Assembly (NCBI GenBank): GCA_019749945.1 | Contig: JAIEPF010000010.1 | Span: 124,001-188,000, forward strand | Source: Burkholderiales bacterium | Lineage (GTDB): Bacteria; Pseudomonadota; Gammaproteobacteria; Burkholderiales; SG8-41 | Direction of reading: 5' to 3' | Length of the DNA stretch: 64,000 nucleotides | Shown: positions 36,750-45,380 of the stretch, piece after piece | Position numbering within the stretch: position 1 is the first letter of the stretch | How the letters are laid out: every line of letters starts with the position of its first letter | The notes under the pieces: model-generated | The model's database searches: none | What the model saw: the letters and a program-made list of their open reading frames with translations, nothing else | What the model was told of the DNA's origin: nothing | Translations under genes and position numbers: made by a program

Positions 36750-37532
36750 ATGCTGAAAGGTAAAAGCGCCGTTGTCACCGGATCCACCAGCGGCATCGGG
36801 CTGGGCGTGGCCGAGGCCCTGGCCGCGCGCGGCGTCAACATCCTGTTGAACGGTTTCGGCAACAGCGCCGATATCGAGGCGCTGCGCAGCCGCATGGCGC
36901 GCGAACACGGCGTCACGGTGCTCTACGACGGCGCCGACATGAGCAAACCCGCGGCCATTGCCGCGATGATGGAAAAGGCCGTGGCCGAGTTCGGTGCAGT
37001 GGACATCCTGGTCAACAACGCCGGCATCCAGTTTGTGTCGCCGGTCGAGGATTTCCCGCCGGAAAAATGGGATGCCATCATCGCCATCAACCTGGTGGCG
37101 CTGTTCCACACCATCCGCCATGCGGTTCCCGCCATGAAGCGGCAGAAGTGGGGACGCATCATCAACATCGCGTCGGCGCATGCGCTGGTGGCCTCGCCTT
37201 TCAAGTCGGCCTATGTCGCGGCCAAACACGGCGTCGCCGGCCTGACCAAGACCATCGCACTGGAAACGGCGACCTTCGGCATCACCTGCAACGCGATCTG
37301 CCCGGGTTATGTGCTGACCCCGCTGGTCGAGAAGCAGATTCCGGATACCGCGAAGGCGCGCGGCATCAGCGAAGCGCAGGTGGTCAGTGACGTGCTGCTC
37401 GCGGCGCAACCGACCAAGAAATTCGTCACGGTGGAACAGGTGGCGGCACTGGCGTGTTTCCTGGCGAGTGACGATGCGGCGTCGATTACCGGGACGCTGC
37501 AGGCGATCGATGGCGGGTGGACCGCACAGTAA
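36750..37532 (+). CDS. bdhA: 3-hydroxybutyrate dehydrogenase (SDR)
   Basis: NAD-dependent oxidation of 3-hydroxybutyrate to acetoacetate, the second step in use of stored PHB. 260 residues; TGSTSGIG (10-17), LVNNAGIQ, catalytic SAYVAAKHG, and the BdhA-typical VLTPLVEKQIPDTAKARGIS and TGTLQAIDGGWTAQ. ATG at 36750 with GGAGA. Convergent with phaZ, which releases the substrate. Confidence 0.93.
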   Translation: MLKGKSAVVTGSTSGIGLGVAEALAARGVNILLNGFGNSADIEALRSRMAREHGVTVLYDGADMSKPAAIAAMMEKAVAEFGAVDILVNNAGIQFVSPVEDFPPEKWDAIIAINLVALFHTIRHAVPAMKRQKWGRIINIASAHALVASPFKSAYVAAKHGVAGLTKTIALETATFGITCNAICPGYVLTPLVEKQIPDTAKARGISEAQVVSDVLLAAQPTKKFVTVEQVAALACFLASDDAASITGTLQAIDGGWTAQ

Positions 37533-37634
37533 TCAGGACCTGCGCAGAATGGGAGCGTGCGCGAAAAATGCATCGCGCGGCTCTGGAGCGGAGTGGGGGT
37601 TTAGGGTGCCGCGAGCTTCATGCGGCTCGTCCGA

Positions 37635-38852
37635 CTACTCTGACGAGTAGATCACATCCCGCACGGTCGGATACACCTGCCGTTCCCAGCGTTTGCCGCT
37701 GAATACGCCGTAATGGCCGACACCCGCCTGCACGTAATGGGTGCGCAGGTATTGCGGCAGCCGTGAACACAGGTCCTGCGCCGCCAGCGTCTGGCCCAGC
37801 GCGCAGATGTCGTCGCGTTCGCCCTCGACCGTCAGCAGCGCGGTGCGGCGGATTGTTTTCGGGTTGATGATGCGGCCGCGGTAGGCCAGTTTGCCCAGCG
37901 CCAGCGCGTGTTCCTGGAACACCAGTTTTACGGTTTCGAGGTAGAAATCGGCGTGCAGATCCGACACCGCAAAATATTCTTCGTAAAAACGCCGGGTGGA
38001 CGCGGCTTTTTCATGGTCGCCGTCGACGATCTGCTGGTAATAGTCCTTGAACGACTTGATGTGGCGCTGCAGGTTCATGTTGAGGAAGGCGGAGAGCTGC
38101 ACAAAGCCGGGGTAAACCCGGCGGCGCCCGCCGGCAAACTGCACCGGTACATGTTCAATCAGGTTGTGCTCGAACCAGTGGATGGGCTTGCTCGCAGCCA
38201 GTTCGTTGACCCCGGTCGGGTTGATGCGGCAGTCGATCGGGCCGGCCATCAGCGTCAGGCTGGCCGGCGTTGCCGGGTGTTTGTCCTCGGACATCACCGC
38301 CACGGCAGCGAGTGCCTCGACGCAGGGCTGGCAGATCGAGACCAGATGCGAAGCCGGGCCCATCACGTCGAGGAATTCGATGATGTGGTCGATGTATTCG
38401 TCGATGCCGAAGCGGCCGGCTTCCATCGGCACGTCGCGCGCGTTGTGCCAGTCGGTGATGTAAACGTCGTGGTCGCGCAGCATGGTGCGCGCGGTTTCGC
38501 GCAGCAGCGTCGCGAAATGCCCCGACATCGGCGCGACGATCAGCACCCGCGGCTGCGGCACCGGCGTGTCCTTGCGGAAACGGAGCAGCGTCGCGAACGG
38601 CGTGGTGTGGACGATTTCTTCGGTCACCGCCAGTTCACGGTTGCCGGAGGTGATGGATTCGATGCCGAAGGCCGGGCGCTTGTGGGTGAGGCGGGCCAGC
38701 GTGAACACCTCGCAGGCGGCGGCCAGGCGGCGCAGCGGCTGGCAGCCTCCGCCCACAAAACCAAAACCGTGCAGCATGGGCGCCGCCATCATCGCGGCCT
38801 CCCGCATCGGGTTCAACACATATTCCTGCGTCTGGTAGGCAGTGTAGATCAT
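37635..38852 (-). CDS. phaZ: Intracellular polyhydroxybutyrate depolymerase
   Basis: Releases 3-hydroxybutyrate from PHB granules. 405 residues, alpha/beta-hydrolase fold with a Cys nucleophile (C174 in VSICQPC) in place of Ser, as in the PhaZ family; VAPMSGHFATLLR, DWHNARDVP and the C-terminal VGHYGVFSGKRW (catalytic His) are family marks. ATG at 38852. Confidence 0.95.
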   Translation of the reverse strand: MIYTAYQTQEYVLNPMREAAMMAAPMLHGFGFVGGGCQPLRRLAAACEVFTLARLTHKRPAFGIESITSGNRELAVTEEIVHTTPFATLLRFRKDTPVPQPRVLIVAPMSGHFATLLRETARTMLRDHDVYITDWHNARDVPMEAGRFGIDEYIDHIIEFLDVMGPASHLVSICQPCVEALAAVAVMSEDKHPATPASLTLMAGPIDCRINPTGVNELAASKPIHWFEHNLIEHVPVQFAGGRRRVYPGFVQLSAFLNMNLQRHIKSFKDYYQQIVDGDHEKAASTRRFYEEYFAVSDLHADFYLETVKLVFQEHALALGKLAYRGRIINPKTIRRTALLTVEGERDDICALGQTLAAQDLCSRLPQYLRTHYVQAGVGHYGVFSGKRWERQVYPTVRDVIYSSE

Positions 38853-39027
38853 GGTTCATTCGATCCTTTTATCCGGTTGCCCGACCGGCTTGGCGGTATT
38901 CTCACGCAATATCTGCGCCAGCGCCCGTTTTTGCATGGCATGACTCGTGCTAAAGATTATCCGCATGCGCGCAGGTAGGCACTCAATGAGTGCATCCGGG
39001 CGTGCCTTTGCATGGAGGTTGGGCATC

Positions 39028-39684
39028 ATGGCGCAAGCCACCTTGAGCATCAGCAGCAAGAATTACTCGTCGTGGTCCTTGCGCGGCTGGTTGCTGGCGC
39101 GTTTTGCCGGGCTGGAGTTCAAGGAGGTCGTGGTGTCGCCCGACGATGCCGATGCCCGCCGCGAACTGCTGCTGATCTCGCCCTCGATTCTCGTGCCCTG
39201 CCTGACCCATGCCGGCATCAAGGTCTGGGATACCCTGGCGATTGCCGAATATCTCAATGAAATCAAACCAAAAAGTGGTCTGCTGCCGGCGACCCGGGCG
39301 GCCCGCGCGCATTGCCGCGCCGTATCCGGCGAAATGCATTCCGGCTTCAGCAGTCTGCGTTCGGCGCTGCCGATGAACCTGAAGGGGGATTTTCCGAACT
39401 ACAAGGTGTGGTCCAAGGCCAAGGGCGACATCGAACGCATCACCGCGATCTGGCATGAATGCCTGAAGGAGTACGGCGGTCCCTTCCTGTTCGGCAAAAA
39501 GCGCTGCATGGCGGATGCGATGTATGCGCCGGTGGCAACCCGTTTCCGCACCTACCATGTCGCCCTGGATAAAGAGTGCGCGGCTTACTGCGACACCATC
39601 ATGAAAATGCCGGAAATGGCGGAGTGGATAGCCGCCGCACAACTCGAACACGACGACATCGAAGAACTCGACATGGAGTTCTGA
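39028..39684 (+). CDS. Glutathione S-transferase family protein
   Basis: 218 residues. Thioredoxin-like N-terminal domain with SSKNYSSWSLRGWLLARFAGLEF and the cis-Pro region PSILVPCL, WDTLAIAEYLNE; helical C-terminal domain. The SSWSLR motif points to the MaiA/zeta-like Ser-type group. ATG at 39028 with GGAGG; longer upstream frame rejected. Confidence 0.88.
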   Translation: MAQATLSISSKNYSSWSLRGWLLARFAGLEFKEVVVSPDDADARRELLLISPSILVPCLTHAGIKVWDTLAIAEYLNEIKPKSGLLPATRAARAHCRAVSGEMHSGFSSLRSALPMNLKGDFPNYKVWSKAKGDIERITAIWHECLKEYGGPFLFGKKRCMADAMYAPVATRFRTYHVALDKECAAYCDTIMKMPEMAEWIAAAQLEHDDIEELDMEF

Positions 39685-39713
39685 GCAGCCACGCTCCCCG
39701 GATTCCGGGCTTG

Positions 39714-40136
39714 TTACTTCCAGGGCTTGGGTGCGGGCACTGCAGCCGGCGCCGGCATGTCGACGGTGCTGAAATCCGCCGGGCCGACGATTTCCAGGTA
39801 TTCCATGTCCGGCGAGTAATCAAACAGGTAGTGCACGATGCCCGGGCGCTGATGCACGCAGTCGCCGGCGCTGACCAGGGTTTCCTTGTCCTCATACATG
39901 AATCTGGCCCAGCCCTTCAACATGATGACGATATGGAATTCCGCCTCATGGCGGTGCCAGCCGGTACCCTTTTCGGGCGCTTTGTTGGCGCGGACCAGCT
40001 GGGCAATGACCTTGCCCGCGGTGGCCTCGGCGATGCCGAGGTCACGATAAATGAAAAAATCCCGCAGTCCATCAGACCGGAATTCGGTATCCCCGGGTTT
40101 GACGTGTGAAAATTGGGTGACGGTTCGGTCGAGCAT
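39714..40136 (-). CDS. Cupin-domain protein
   Basis: 140 residues, single cupin barrel with metal motif 1 GTGWHRHEAEFHIVIMLKG and motif 2 PGIVHYLFDYSPDMEYLEI. Metal-dependent dioxygenase, isomerase or sensor; substrate not evident. ATG at 40136 with AGGAGG. Convergent with the GST gene. Confidence 0.83.
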   Translation of the reverse strand: MLDRTVTQFSHVKPGDTEFRSDGLRDFFIYRDLGIAEATAGKVIAQLVRANKAPEKGTGWHRHEAEFHIVIMLKGWARFMYEDKETLVSAGDCVHQRPGIVHYLFDYSPDMEYLEIVGPADFSTVDMPAPAAVPAPKPWK

Positions 40137-40234
40137 GGTCAGCCTCCTGTCGAAATGACTCGTGTATTACAAGCATAAGTTGTTCCAGACCTGTGGCGCA
40201 CGATGCTGGTGCGGACGCACCACGTGAGGGCGTC

Positions 40235-40561
40235 CTAGTGCAGCGTGGTCACCGTGGCCAAGGGACGTGTTTGCAGGTTGAGTAACAGGACCCGGCGCCC
40301 GAGCATCACCACACTGCCTTTGACCCGGTTGTCGCCGGTATCGCTGAACTCGAAATCGTAGGCGCGTTGCAGCAGCAGGCGGCCGCTGGCGTTGCGTGCC
40401 GGCTTGAGGCTGGCGATGCCGACGGTGTCATCGAGGAACAGCAGGCCTTCGGCATCACAGGCGGCACGCGCTGCGGCGACCGCGGCTTCACGCGCCTGCA
40501 TGCTGTCCCACCACAACCAGCCGAGTGCGACGAACAGGATCAGGAAAAAGATTTCGGTCAT
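40235..40561 (-). CDS. DUF3301 family membrane-anchored protein
   Basis: 108 residues from the ATG at 40561. N-terminal membrane helix (MTEIFFLILFVALGWLWWDSMQ), then AREAAVAAARAACDAEGLLFLDDTVGI and RAYDFEFSDTGDNRVKGSVVMLGRRV, diagnostic of DUF3301. Function unknown. The open frame extends far upstream to 41602 but that part is antisense to a real gene. Confidence 0.85.
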   Translation of the reverse strand: MTEIFFLILFVALGWLWWDSMQAREAAVAAARAACDAEGLLFLDDTVGIASLKPARNASGRLLLQRAYDFEFSDTGDNRVKGSVVMLGRRVLLLNLQTRPLATVTTLH

Positions 40562-40774
40562 GGGGTTTGATGGGTGAGGCGTGACCGCCACGTTACCAGA
40601 GTTGCTGTTTGAGTCGTGATTCCGGTGCGCACAGGAATGACCAGTGCGGGGTGTCACCATCTGGAACGTAAGGAAGTGATACATCGGGATTGGGTTAGAC
40701 TGATTGCCAACATTCCCGGCGCGCCCCGAAGGAAGGCCCCTTGGGGGCAAGACCGGAATCACCGGAGGAGCAGC

Positions 40775-41812
40775 ATGATCGAACTGAAATCGCGGACCCA
40801 CACCGTTGAAGACCTCGGCAGCGCCATAGAGCTTTGTTACAGCAATGGCTGGACCGACGGCCTGCCGGTGATTCCGCCGACCGCGGAGCGCATTACCGCG
40901 ATGCTGGAAGCGGCAAACCTCAAACCCGGACACCAGCTCGCGTTCATTGAAAACCGCCAGGTCTCGGTGACCGCGGAGAAAGTCGCGATCAATGCGGTGA
41001 TGGCCGGCTGCAAACCCGAATACATGCCGGTGATTGCGGCCACGGTCGAAGCGCTGGCCGACCCGAAATACGGTTATCACGGCCCGGCCACCAGCACCGG
41101 CGGCGCGGCGGTGTTCATGCTGGTCAACGGCCCGATCGCCAAACAGCTCAACATCAACAACGGCGACAACCTGTTCGGCCAGGGCTGGCGCGCCAATGCC
41201 ACCATCGGCCGCGCCATCCGGCTGATGATGCAAAACGTGATCGGCACCACGCCCGGGGTGCTTGATCGCAGCAGCCTGGGCCACGCCGGCAAATACACCT
41301 TCTGCATTGCCGAGAACGAGCAGGACAGCCCCTGGCCGGCGTTCCACACCACACGCGGTTTCCGCCCCGAGCAGAATGCAGTGACCATCTTCGCCGCCTT
41401 TGCGCCGCACCAGTACTCGAACGGCTTGAGCGCAACACCCGAAGGCGTGCTGACCACGGCCTGCGCGCAGATGCGCATCTCGGCGGGCACCAACCGCCAG
41501 CCGCAGTACGCGATGGTGTTTGCCGGCGAACATCAGGAGATCATGAAAAAGGGCGGCTGGTCGCGCGAAGATGTGCAGAAGTACGTGTTCGAGAACACAC
41601 AATCGAAAATGGCCGACCTGCAGCGCGCGAACATCCGTCCGGGCCCGATTACCGCCGAAACCGAGAAGACACTCATGCCGCTGGTCGAGACGCCGCAGGA
41701 TTTATTGGTGATCGCAGCCGGTGGCCGCGCCGGTGTGCAGTCCGCCTATATTCCCGGCTGGGGCGGCAAAAACGGTTCACAGAGTGTTACGCGGGAAATT
41801 AAAAAGTATTAA
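40775..41812 (+). CDS. Unknown protein, operon partner of the UGSC selenoprotein
   Basis: 345 residues, no signal peptide or membrane helix. Conserved-looking segments: YSNGWTDGLPVIPPTAERI, GPATSTGGAAVFMLVNGPIA, NGDNLFGQGWRANATIGRAIRLMMQNVIG, and a C-terminal LLVIAAGGRAGVQSAYIPGWGGKNGSQSVT. I do not recognise a family. It is followed by the UGSC gene across a CACAGAG element. ATG at 40775 with GGAGGAG. Gly/Asn-rich loops suggest a cofactor- or metal-binding enzyme, but that is speculative. Confidence 0.82.
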   Translation: MIELKSRTHTVEDLGSAIELCYSNGWTDGLPVIPPTAERITAMLEAANLKPGHQLAFIENRQVSVTAEKVAINAVMAGCKPEYMPVIAATVEALADPKYGYHGPATSTGGAAVFMLVNGPIAKQLNINNGDNLFGQGWRANATIGRAIRLMMQNVIGTTPGVLDRSSLGHAGKYTFCIAENEQDSPWPAFHTTRGFRPEQNAVTIFAAFAPHQYSNGLSATPEGVLTTACAQMRISAGTNRQPQYAMVFAGEHQEIMKKGGWSREDVQKYVFENTQSKMADLQRANIRPGPITAETEKTLMPLVETPQDLLVIAAGGRAGVQSAYIPGWGGKNGSQSVTREIKKY

Positions 41813-41852
41813 AACCTTTTTAGCCACAGAGTTAGATTACTCAAAAAAACAT

Positions 41853-41962
41853 TAGCCACAGAGGACACAGAGTTCACAGAGAAAACCCCAAACCCCGGCA
41901 CAATGAGCTGTTCTGATATGGTTGTTGAAGTTCTCCGTGCTCTCTGTGTCCTCTGTGGCTAA
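41853..41962. repeat. CACAGAG inverted-repeat element, copy 2
   Basis: Left arm 41855-41885, right arm 41931-41959 in inverted orientation, 45-bp centre. A truncated extra left arm (TAGCCACAGAGTTAG) lies at 41821-41835. The element sits inside a probable operon, just upstream of the UGSC gene's ribosome binding site. Confidence 0.85.
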
Positions 41963-42006
41963 GCATTTGATTTTGTTGTTATTTTTAACAACCGAAGGAG
42001 AGCGCA

Positions 42007-42546
42007 ATGTCATTGCAGATTTACGATCCAACCACTGAAGTGAAAGGCCGCACGATTTCCTTTGCACCGCGGCCGAAGTCGTTGAAGGGCCTGCGCATCG
42101 GCCTGGTCGACAACACCAAACACAATTCCGACCAGATCCTGCTGCGCGTCGCCGGCATTCTCGAGCGTGAACACGGCGCGAAGACGCATGTGATCCGCAA
42201 AAAGAAAAGCTCCGGTTCGGCACCCAGCCCGGAAATGATCGAGGAATACAAAGCCAATTGCGATGTGGTCGTCGCAGGCGTCGGCGATTGAGGGTCATGC
42301 AGCTCGGGCAGTGTGCTCGACAGCATCGTATTTGAGCAGCAAGGGGTACCGTCGGCGTCGATCGTGACCCATGTGTTCACGGTGACGGGCAAGGCGATGG
42401 CAAGAACCTGGGGCGTGCCGGATTTCAAATTCCTGGTGCTGCCGCATCCGATTGCCAACCTGACGCCGGAACAGATGGATCAGCGCGCGGCGGAAATCAC
42501 GCCGCAAGTTGTTGAGTTATTGTTGCAGGGGCAGGGCAACAAGTAA
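42007..42546 (+). CDS. UGSC-motif selenoprotein (in-frame TGA = Sec95)
   Basis: 179 residues when TGA 42289-42291 is read as selenocysteine; otherwise 94 residues plus an orphan 77-residue frame. The sequence around it is CDVVVAGVGD-UGSC-SSGSVLD: Sec95 and C98 form the UxxC redox pair after a beta-strand, matching the known UGSC selenoprotein family. ATG at 42007 with AAGGAG. Downstream part (FTVTGKAMARTWGVPDFKFLVLPHPIANL) remains in frame and coding. Upstream partner of unknown function and downstream tctC suggest an operon. Role unknown; a thiol- or selenol-based reductase is the usual guess. Confidence 0.9.
42296..42313 (+). promoter_or_regulatory. Possible SECIS hairpin of the UGSC gene
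   Basis: CATGC can pair with GCAGTG (one bulged A) around a 7-nt loop AGCTCGG, starting 4 nt after the TGA. Weak; a second hairpin TGCT/AGCA lies further on. Needs a folding program. Confidence 0.25.
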
Positions 42547-42571
42547 TTTGCAGTGGTAGTTGTTGTCACAG

Positions 42572-42588
42572 GAGGGCCGCCGGCCCTC
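42572..42588 (+). terminator. Hairpin between UGSC and tctC genes
   Basis: GAGGGCC / GGCCCTC, loop GCC. No U-tract follows, so partial attenuation or mRNA stabilisation is more likely than full termination. Confidence 0.35.
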
Positions 42589-42617
42589 TCGTCGTACATG
42601 GTCCTGAGGAGGAAGCC

Positions 42618-43595
42618 ATGCAATATGCAGCACGATTCGTTATCGCCGCAGCATTGGCCGGAGTCGCCGCAGTCGCCGGCGCGCAGGCCTGGTCACCCAG
42701 CAGGAACGTCGAAATCGTGGTGCCCAATCCGCCGGGCGGCAGCAACGACAAAACCGCGCGCAGCCTCGAGCGCATCATCCTCGCCAACAAGCTGCTGCCG
42801 GTGACGCTGAGCATCCGGAACAAATCCGGTGGCGGCGGTTCGATTGCCTATACCTACCTGCAGCAGCATCCGGGTGATCCGCATTACCTGGTGGTCGCCG
42901 GACCGGCGATCCTGACCAACCACATCGTCGGTTCCACACCGCTGCGCCATTCCGACCTTACCCCTGTGGCGTCGCTGTTCGACGATTACACGGTGTTTGC
43001 GGTCAACGCGAGTTCATCGCTCAAAACCGGCAAGGACCTGATCGAGCGCCTGCGCAAGGATCCGAAGTCGGTGACCATCGGTTTTTCGCCGCTGCTCGGC
43101 AGCCACAACCACATCGCCGCCGGCGTGCTGATGAAAACCATCGGCGGCAGCGCGCGCGATCTGAAAGTGGTGGCGTTCAAGGGTTCGGCCGATGCGGTGA
43201 CCACGCTGCTCGGCGGCCACATCGACCTGGTGACCACGGCCGCGGGCAATGTCGCGCCGCATGTCGCCGCCGGTCGGCTGCGCGTGATCGGCATCACCTC
43301 GGCGCAGCGTTTTCCCGGCGCGTTTGCCGCGGTGCCGACCTGGAAAGAGCAGGGCGCGGATTTCACCTTCGGCGCATGGCGCTCGATATTTGCGCCCAAG
43401 GGACTGACGCCGCAGCAACTGGCGTACTGGGAAGGTGTGCTGCGCAAAGCCACCGAAGCACCGGAGTGGAAGGAGGAACTGGAGAAAAACATCTGGTCCA
43501 ATGTCTTTACCGGCAGCGCGCAATTCAGCAAGGACCTCGAACAGGATTACGCGGCGATGAAGGCGGTGCTGGTCGATCTCGGGCTGGCGAAATAA
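42618..43595 (+). CDS. TctC/Bug-type periplasmic solute-binding protein (UGSC operon)
   Basis: 325 residues; signal peptide ending AVAGA-QA. Ligand loop VVPNPPGGSNDKTARSLE differs from the common VVPYPPGG form and is closest in the window to the 6.0-kb protein (both share a PTWREQG/PTWKEQG segment and a long C-terminal helix with DLGLAK/DLRLVK). ATG at 42618 with GAGGAGGAAG. A strong terminator follows, making it the last gene of the 40.8-43.6-kb unit. Confidence 0.91.
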   Translation: MQYAARFVIAAALAGVAAVAGAQAWSPSRNVEIVVPNPPGGSNDKTARSLERIILANKLLPVTLSIRNKSGGGGSIAYTYLQQHPGDPHYLVVAGPAILTNHIVGSTPLRHSDLTPVASLFDDYTVFAVNASSSLKTGKDLIERLRKDPKSVTIGFSPLLGSHNHIAAGVLMKTIGGSARDLKVVAFKGSADAVTTLLGGHIDLVTTAAGNVAPHVAAGRLRVIGITSAQRFPGAFAAVPTWKEQGADFTFGAWRSIFAPKGLTPQQLAYWEGVLRKATEAPEWKEELEKNIWSNVFTGSAQFSKDLEQDYAAMKAVLVDLGLAK

Positions 43596-43650
43596 CAGCA
43601 GTCAGGACGATTTGCCGCCAAGATTCCTTTTAATACCCGCTCGACGGGTA

Positions 43651-43671
43651 CGCCAAGGACGCCAAGAAAGA
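43651..43671. repeat. CGCCAAGGACGCCAAGAAAG-type short repeat
   Basis: Resembles a short dispersed repeat often seen next to CACAGAG-type elements in other bacterial genomes (from memory). A partial GCCGCCAAGA lies at 43613-43622. Confidence 0.35.
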
Positions 43672-43704
43672 CAAAACATGCCCAAGGCATCGCAGCCAAA
43701 CCAT

Positions 43705-43729
43705 AAGGGGCCGTCCGGCCCCTTTTTTT
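43705..43729 (+). terminator. Rho-independent terminator after the UGSC operon
   Basis: AAGGGGCC / GGCCCCTT stem, loop GTCC, then a run of T. Textbook intrinsic terminator. Confidence 0.88.
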
Positions 43730-43814
43730 ATCAGCATCGCGGCCTGTTATGCTCAGGCCTGCGGCGCGTGTTGTGCCCGCATCAAGCCGGCGTCCACCGG
43801 CGGAAAGTTCTGCC

Positions 43815-44957
43815 TTGACCGAATATCCGCAAATCCATTTTAACGACGGCACTGAAGATCGCTCCGCGCGCTGGCGCTCGGAAAGCGGGGCCACACCGCC
43901 GAAACGCGTGGTGGTCGCCGACGACACCATGACAGCCGATTCGGCGTACCGCCTCGCCGCCGAAGGCACCGCGCTGCTGTGGCGCAGCGATTTCCAGAAT
44001 GCGCGCCAGATGCTGCAGGCACTGATGCGCAGGGTCGACCGGCCGCGCAAGCTGCGGCGCAAACAGGCCGAGCCCGACACCACGCCGGGTGCTGCTTTTC
44101 ACCGCCATCGCCAGGCGCAGGCGCAGCGCGCACACACACTGTCGATGCTGCTGATCCCGCTGGAGTCCGATTACGGCATTCCGCTCAGCCGCGCGCCCGA
44201 TGTGCGCCTGGCCTGCCGCGAAGCCTGGGGCACGCCCGAGGGCATGGCCAGCGTGGTTTCGCTGCGCGAACTGCTGGGCCTGATCGGCGCGCATGAGTGG
44301 CGCAAAAAGGGCGTCGATGTGCCGGCGCTGGGCGCGCATATCCATCCCTACTACGGCGTGTTCGCACCCATCCGCAGCGAATACGTGAAACTGGTGGCGC
44401 AGGCGACGCTGCCTTCAACGACGCTGGCCTTTGACATCGGCACCGGCACGGGGGTGCTGGCCGCGGTGCTGGCGAAGCGCGGCGTGGCCAAGGTCATCGC
44501 CACCGAAACCGACGTCCGCGCGCTGGCCTGCGCGCGCGAGAATATATCGCGGCTGGGTCTGAACGCGCAGGTGGAGATCGTGGAAAAAGACATGTTCCCG
44601 GAAGGCCGCGCACCGCTGATCGTGTGCAATCCGCCGTGGATACCATCGACGCCCAGCGCGCCGATCGAACGCGCGATTTACGACGCCGGCGGCAAAATGC
44701 TGCGCGCTTTCCTGGCCGGACTGGCCGAACACCTGGAACCGGAGGGCGAGGGCTGGCTGATCCTGTCGGACATCGCCGAACACCTGGGCCTGCGCACGCG
44801 AGAGGAACTGCTGGCGCTGATCGATGCGGCGGGACTGAAGGTGAAAAGCCGCAGCGAGGCGCGGCCGGTGCATCCCAAGTCCAAAGACACTGCAGATCCG
44901 CTGCATGCGGCGCGTTCGGCGGAGATTACGGCCCTGTGGCGGCTGGTGTTGCGTTAA
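43815..44957 (+). CDS. Class I SAM-dependent methyltransferase (PrmC/RsmC-like)
   Basis: 380 residues from the TTG at 43815, preceded by GGAAAG. An ATG at 43749 is in frame, but its TATGCT looks like a -10 and the extra residues look non-coding. SAM-binding motif I DIGTGTGVLAAVLA and motif IV NPPWIP, the NPPY-type signature of enzymes that methylate amide or exocyclic nitrogen atoms. N-terminal helical domain of unknown role. Substrate not determined. Confidence 0.85.
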   Translation: MTEYPQIHFNDGTEDRSARWRSESGATPPKRVVVADDTMTADSAYRLAAEGTALLWRSDFQNARQMLQALMRRVDRPRKLRRKQAEPDTTPGAAFHRHRQAQAQRAHTLSMLLIPLESDYGIPLSRAPDVRLACREAWGTPEGMASVVSLRELLGLIGAHEWRKKGVDVPALGAHIHPYYGVFAPIRSEYVKLVAQATLPSTTLAFDIGTGTGVLAAVLAKRGVAKVIATETDVRALACARENISRLGLNAQVEIVEKDMFPEGRAPLIVCNPPWIPSTPSAPIERAIYDAGGKMLRAFLAGLAEHLEPEGEGWLILSDIAEHLGLRTREELLALIDAAGLKVKSRSEARPVHPKSKDTADPLHAARSAEITALWRLVLR

Positions 44958-45370
44958 CGGAACACATCCTCGAACTTGATCAATTGCCAGCAGCCCGCGG
45001 ACATCTCGAAGGTGTACGTGAGTGTGCCCCCGGTGCCGGGCCTGGTGAAAAGCACAAACCGCGCGCCGCTGCCTTTTTTGATTCTTTGTTTCAACGGAAT
45101 TGCGGCTTGTTTGGCGGGAGCCGGAAACACCACATCGGCGTACCGCGGATCGGCCGGGCTGTTGATGGTGTGGAACACCGTTTTGGGTTCTGGCTGTGCC
45201 GCCCGGTCGGTGCGCACGGTGCTCAGCGGAAAACGCGTGTTCCTGCGCTGAAACTCCGGACTTGTTTCGAACTGCGCGATGAATTCAGTGAACTCGCGCA
45301 GGCAGTCAGCTTGCGAATGTGCGGCTGGTGATATGCAGCTCAGGAGCACTGCAAGGTAAAAGGTGCGCAT
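44954..45370 (-). CDS. Small exported protein of unknown function
   Basis: 138 residues. Signal peptide MRTFYLAVLLSCISPAAHS-QA; mature part has two Cys (DCLREF and AGCWQL) that could form a disulfide, and a TGGTLTYTFEMSAGCWQLIKFED segment resembling lipid- or heme-binding NTF2-like proteins. No family assigned. ATG at 45370. Its 3' end overlaps the methyltransferase by 4 bp. Confidence 0.72.
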   Translation of the reverse strand: MRTFYLAVLLSCISPAAHSQADCLREFTEFIAQFETSPEFQRRNTRFPLSTVRTDRAAQPEPKTVFHTINSPADPRYADVVFPAPAKQAAIPLKQRIKKGSGARFVLFTRPGTGGTLTYTFEMSAGCWQLIKFEDVFR

Positions 45371-45380
45371 TGGAGCCCGG

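Noticed and set aside
40562..41602. Upstream extension of the DUF3301 frame
   Set aside because: It runs antisense to the 345-residue UGSC partner; DUF3301 proteins start at the membrane helix, at ATG 40561.
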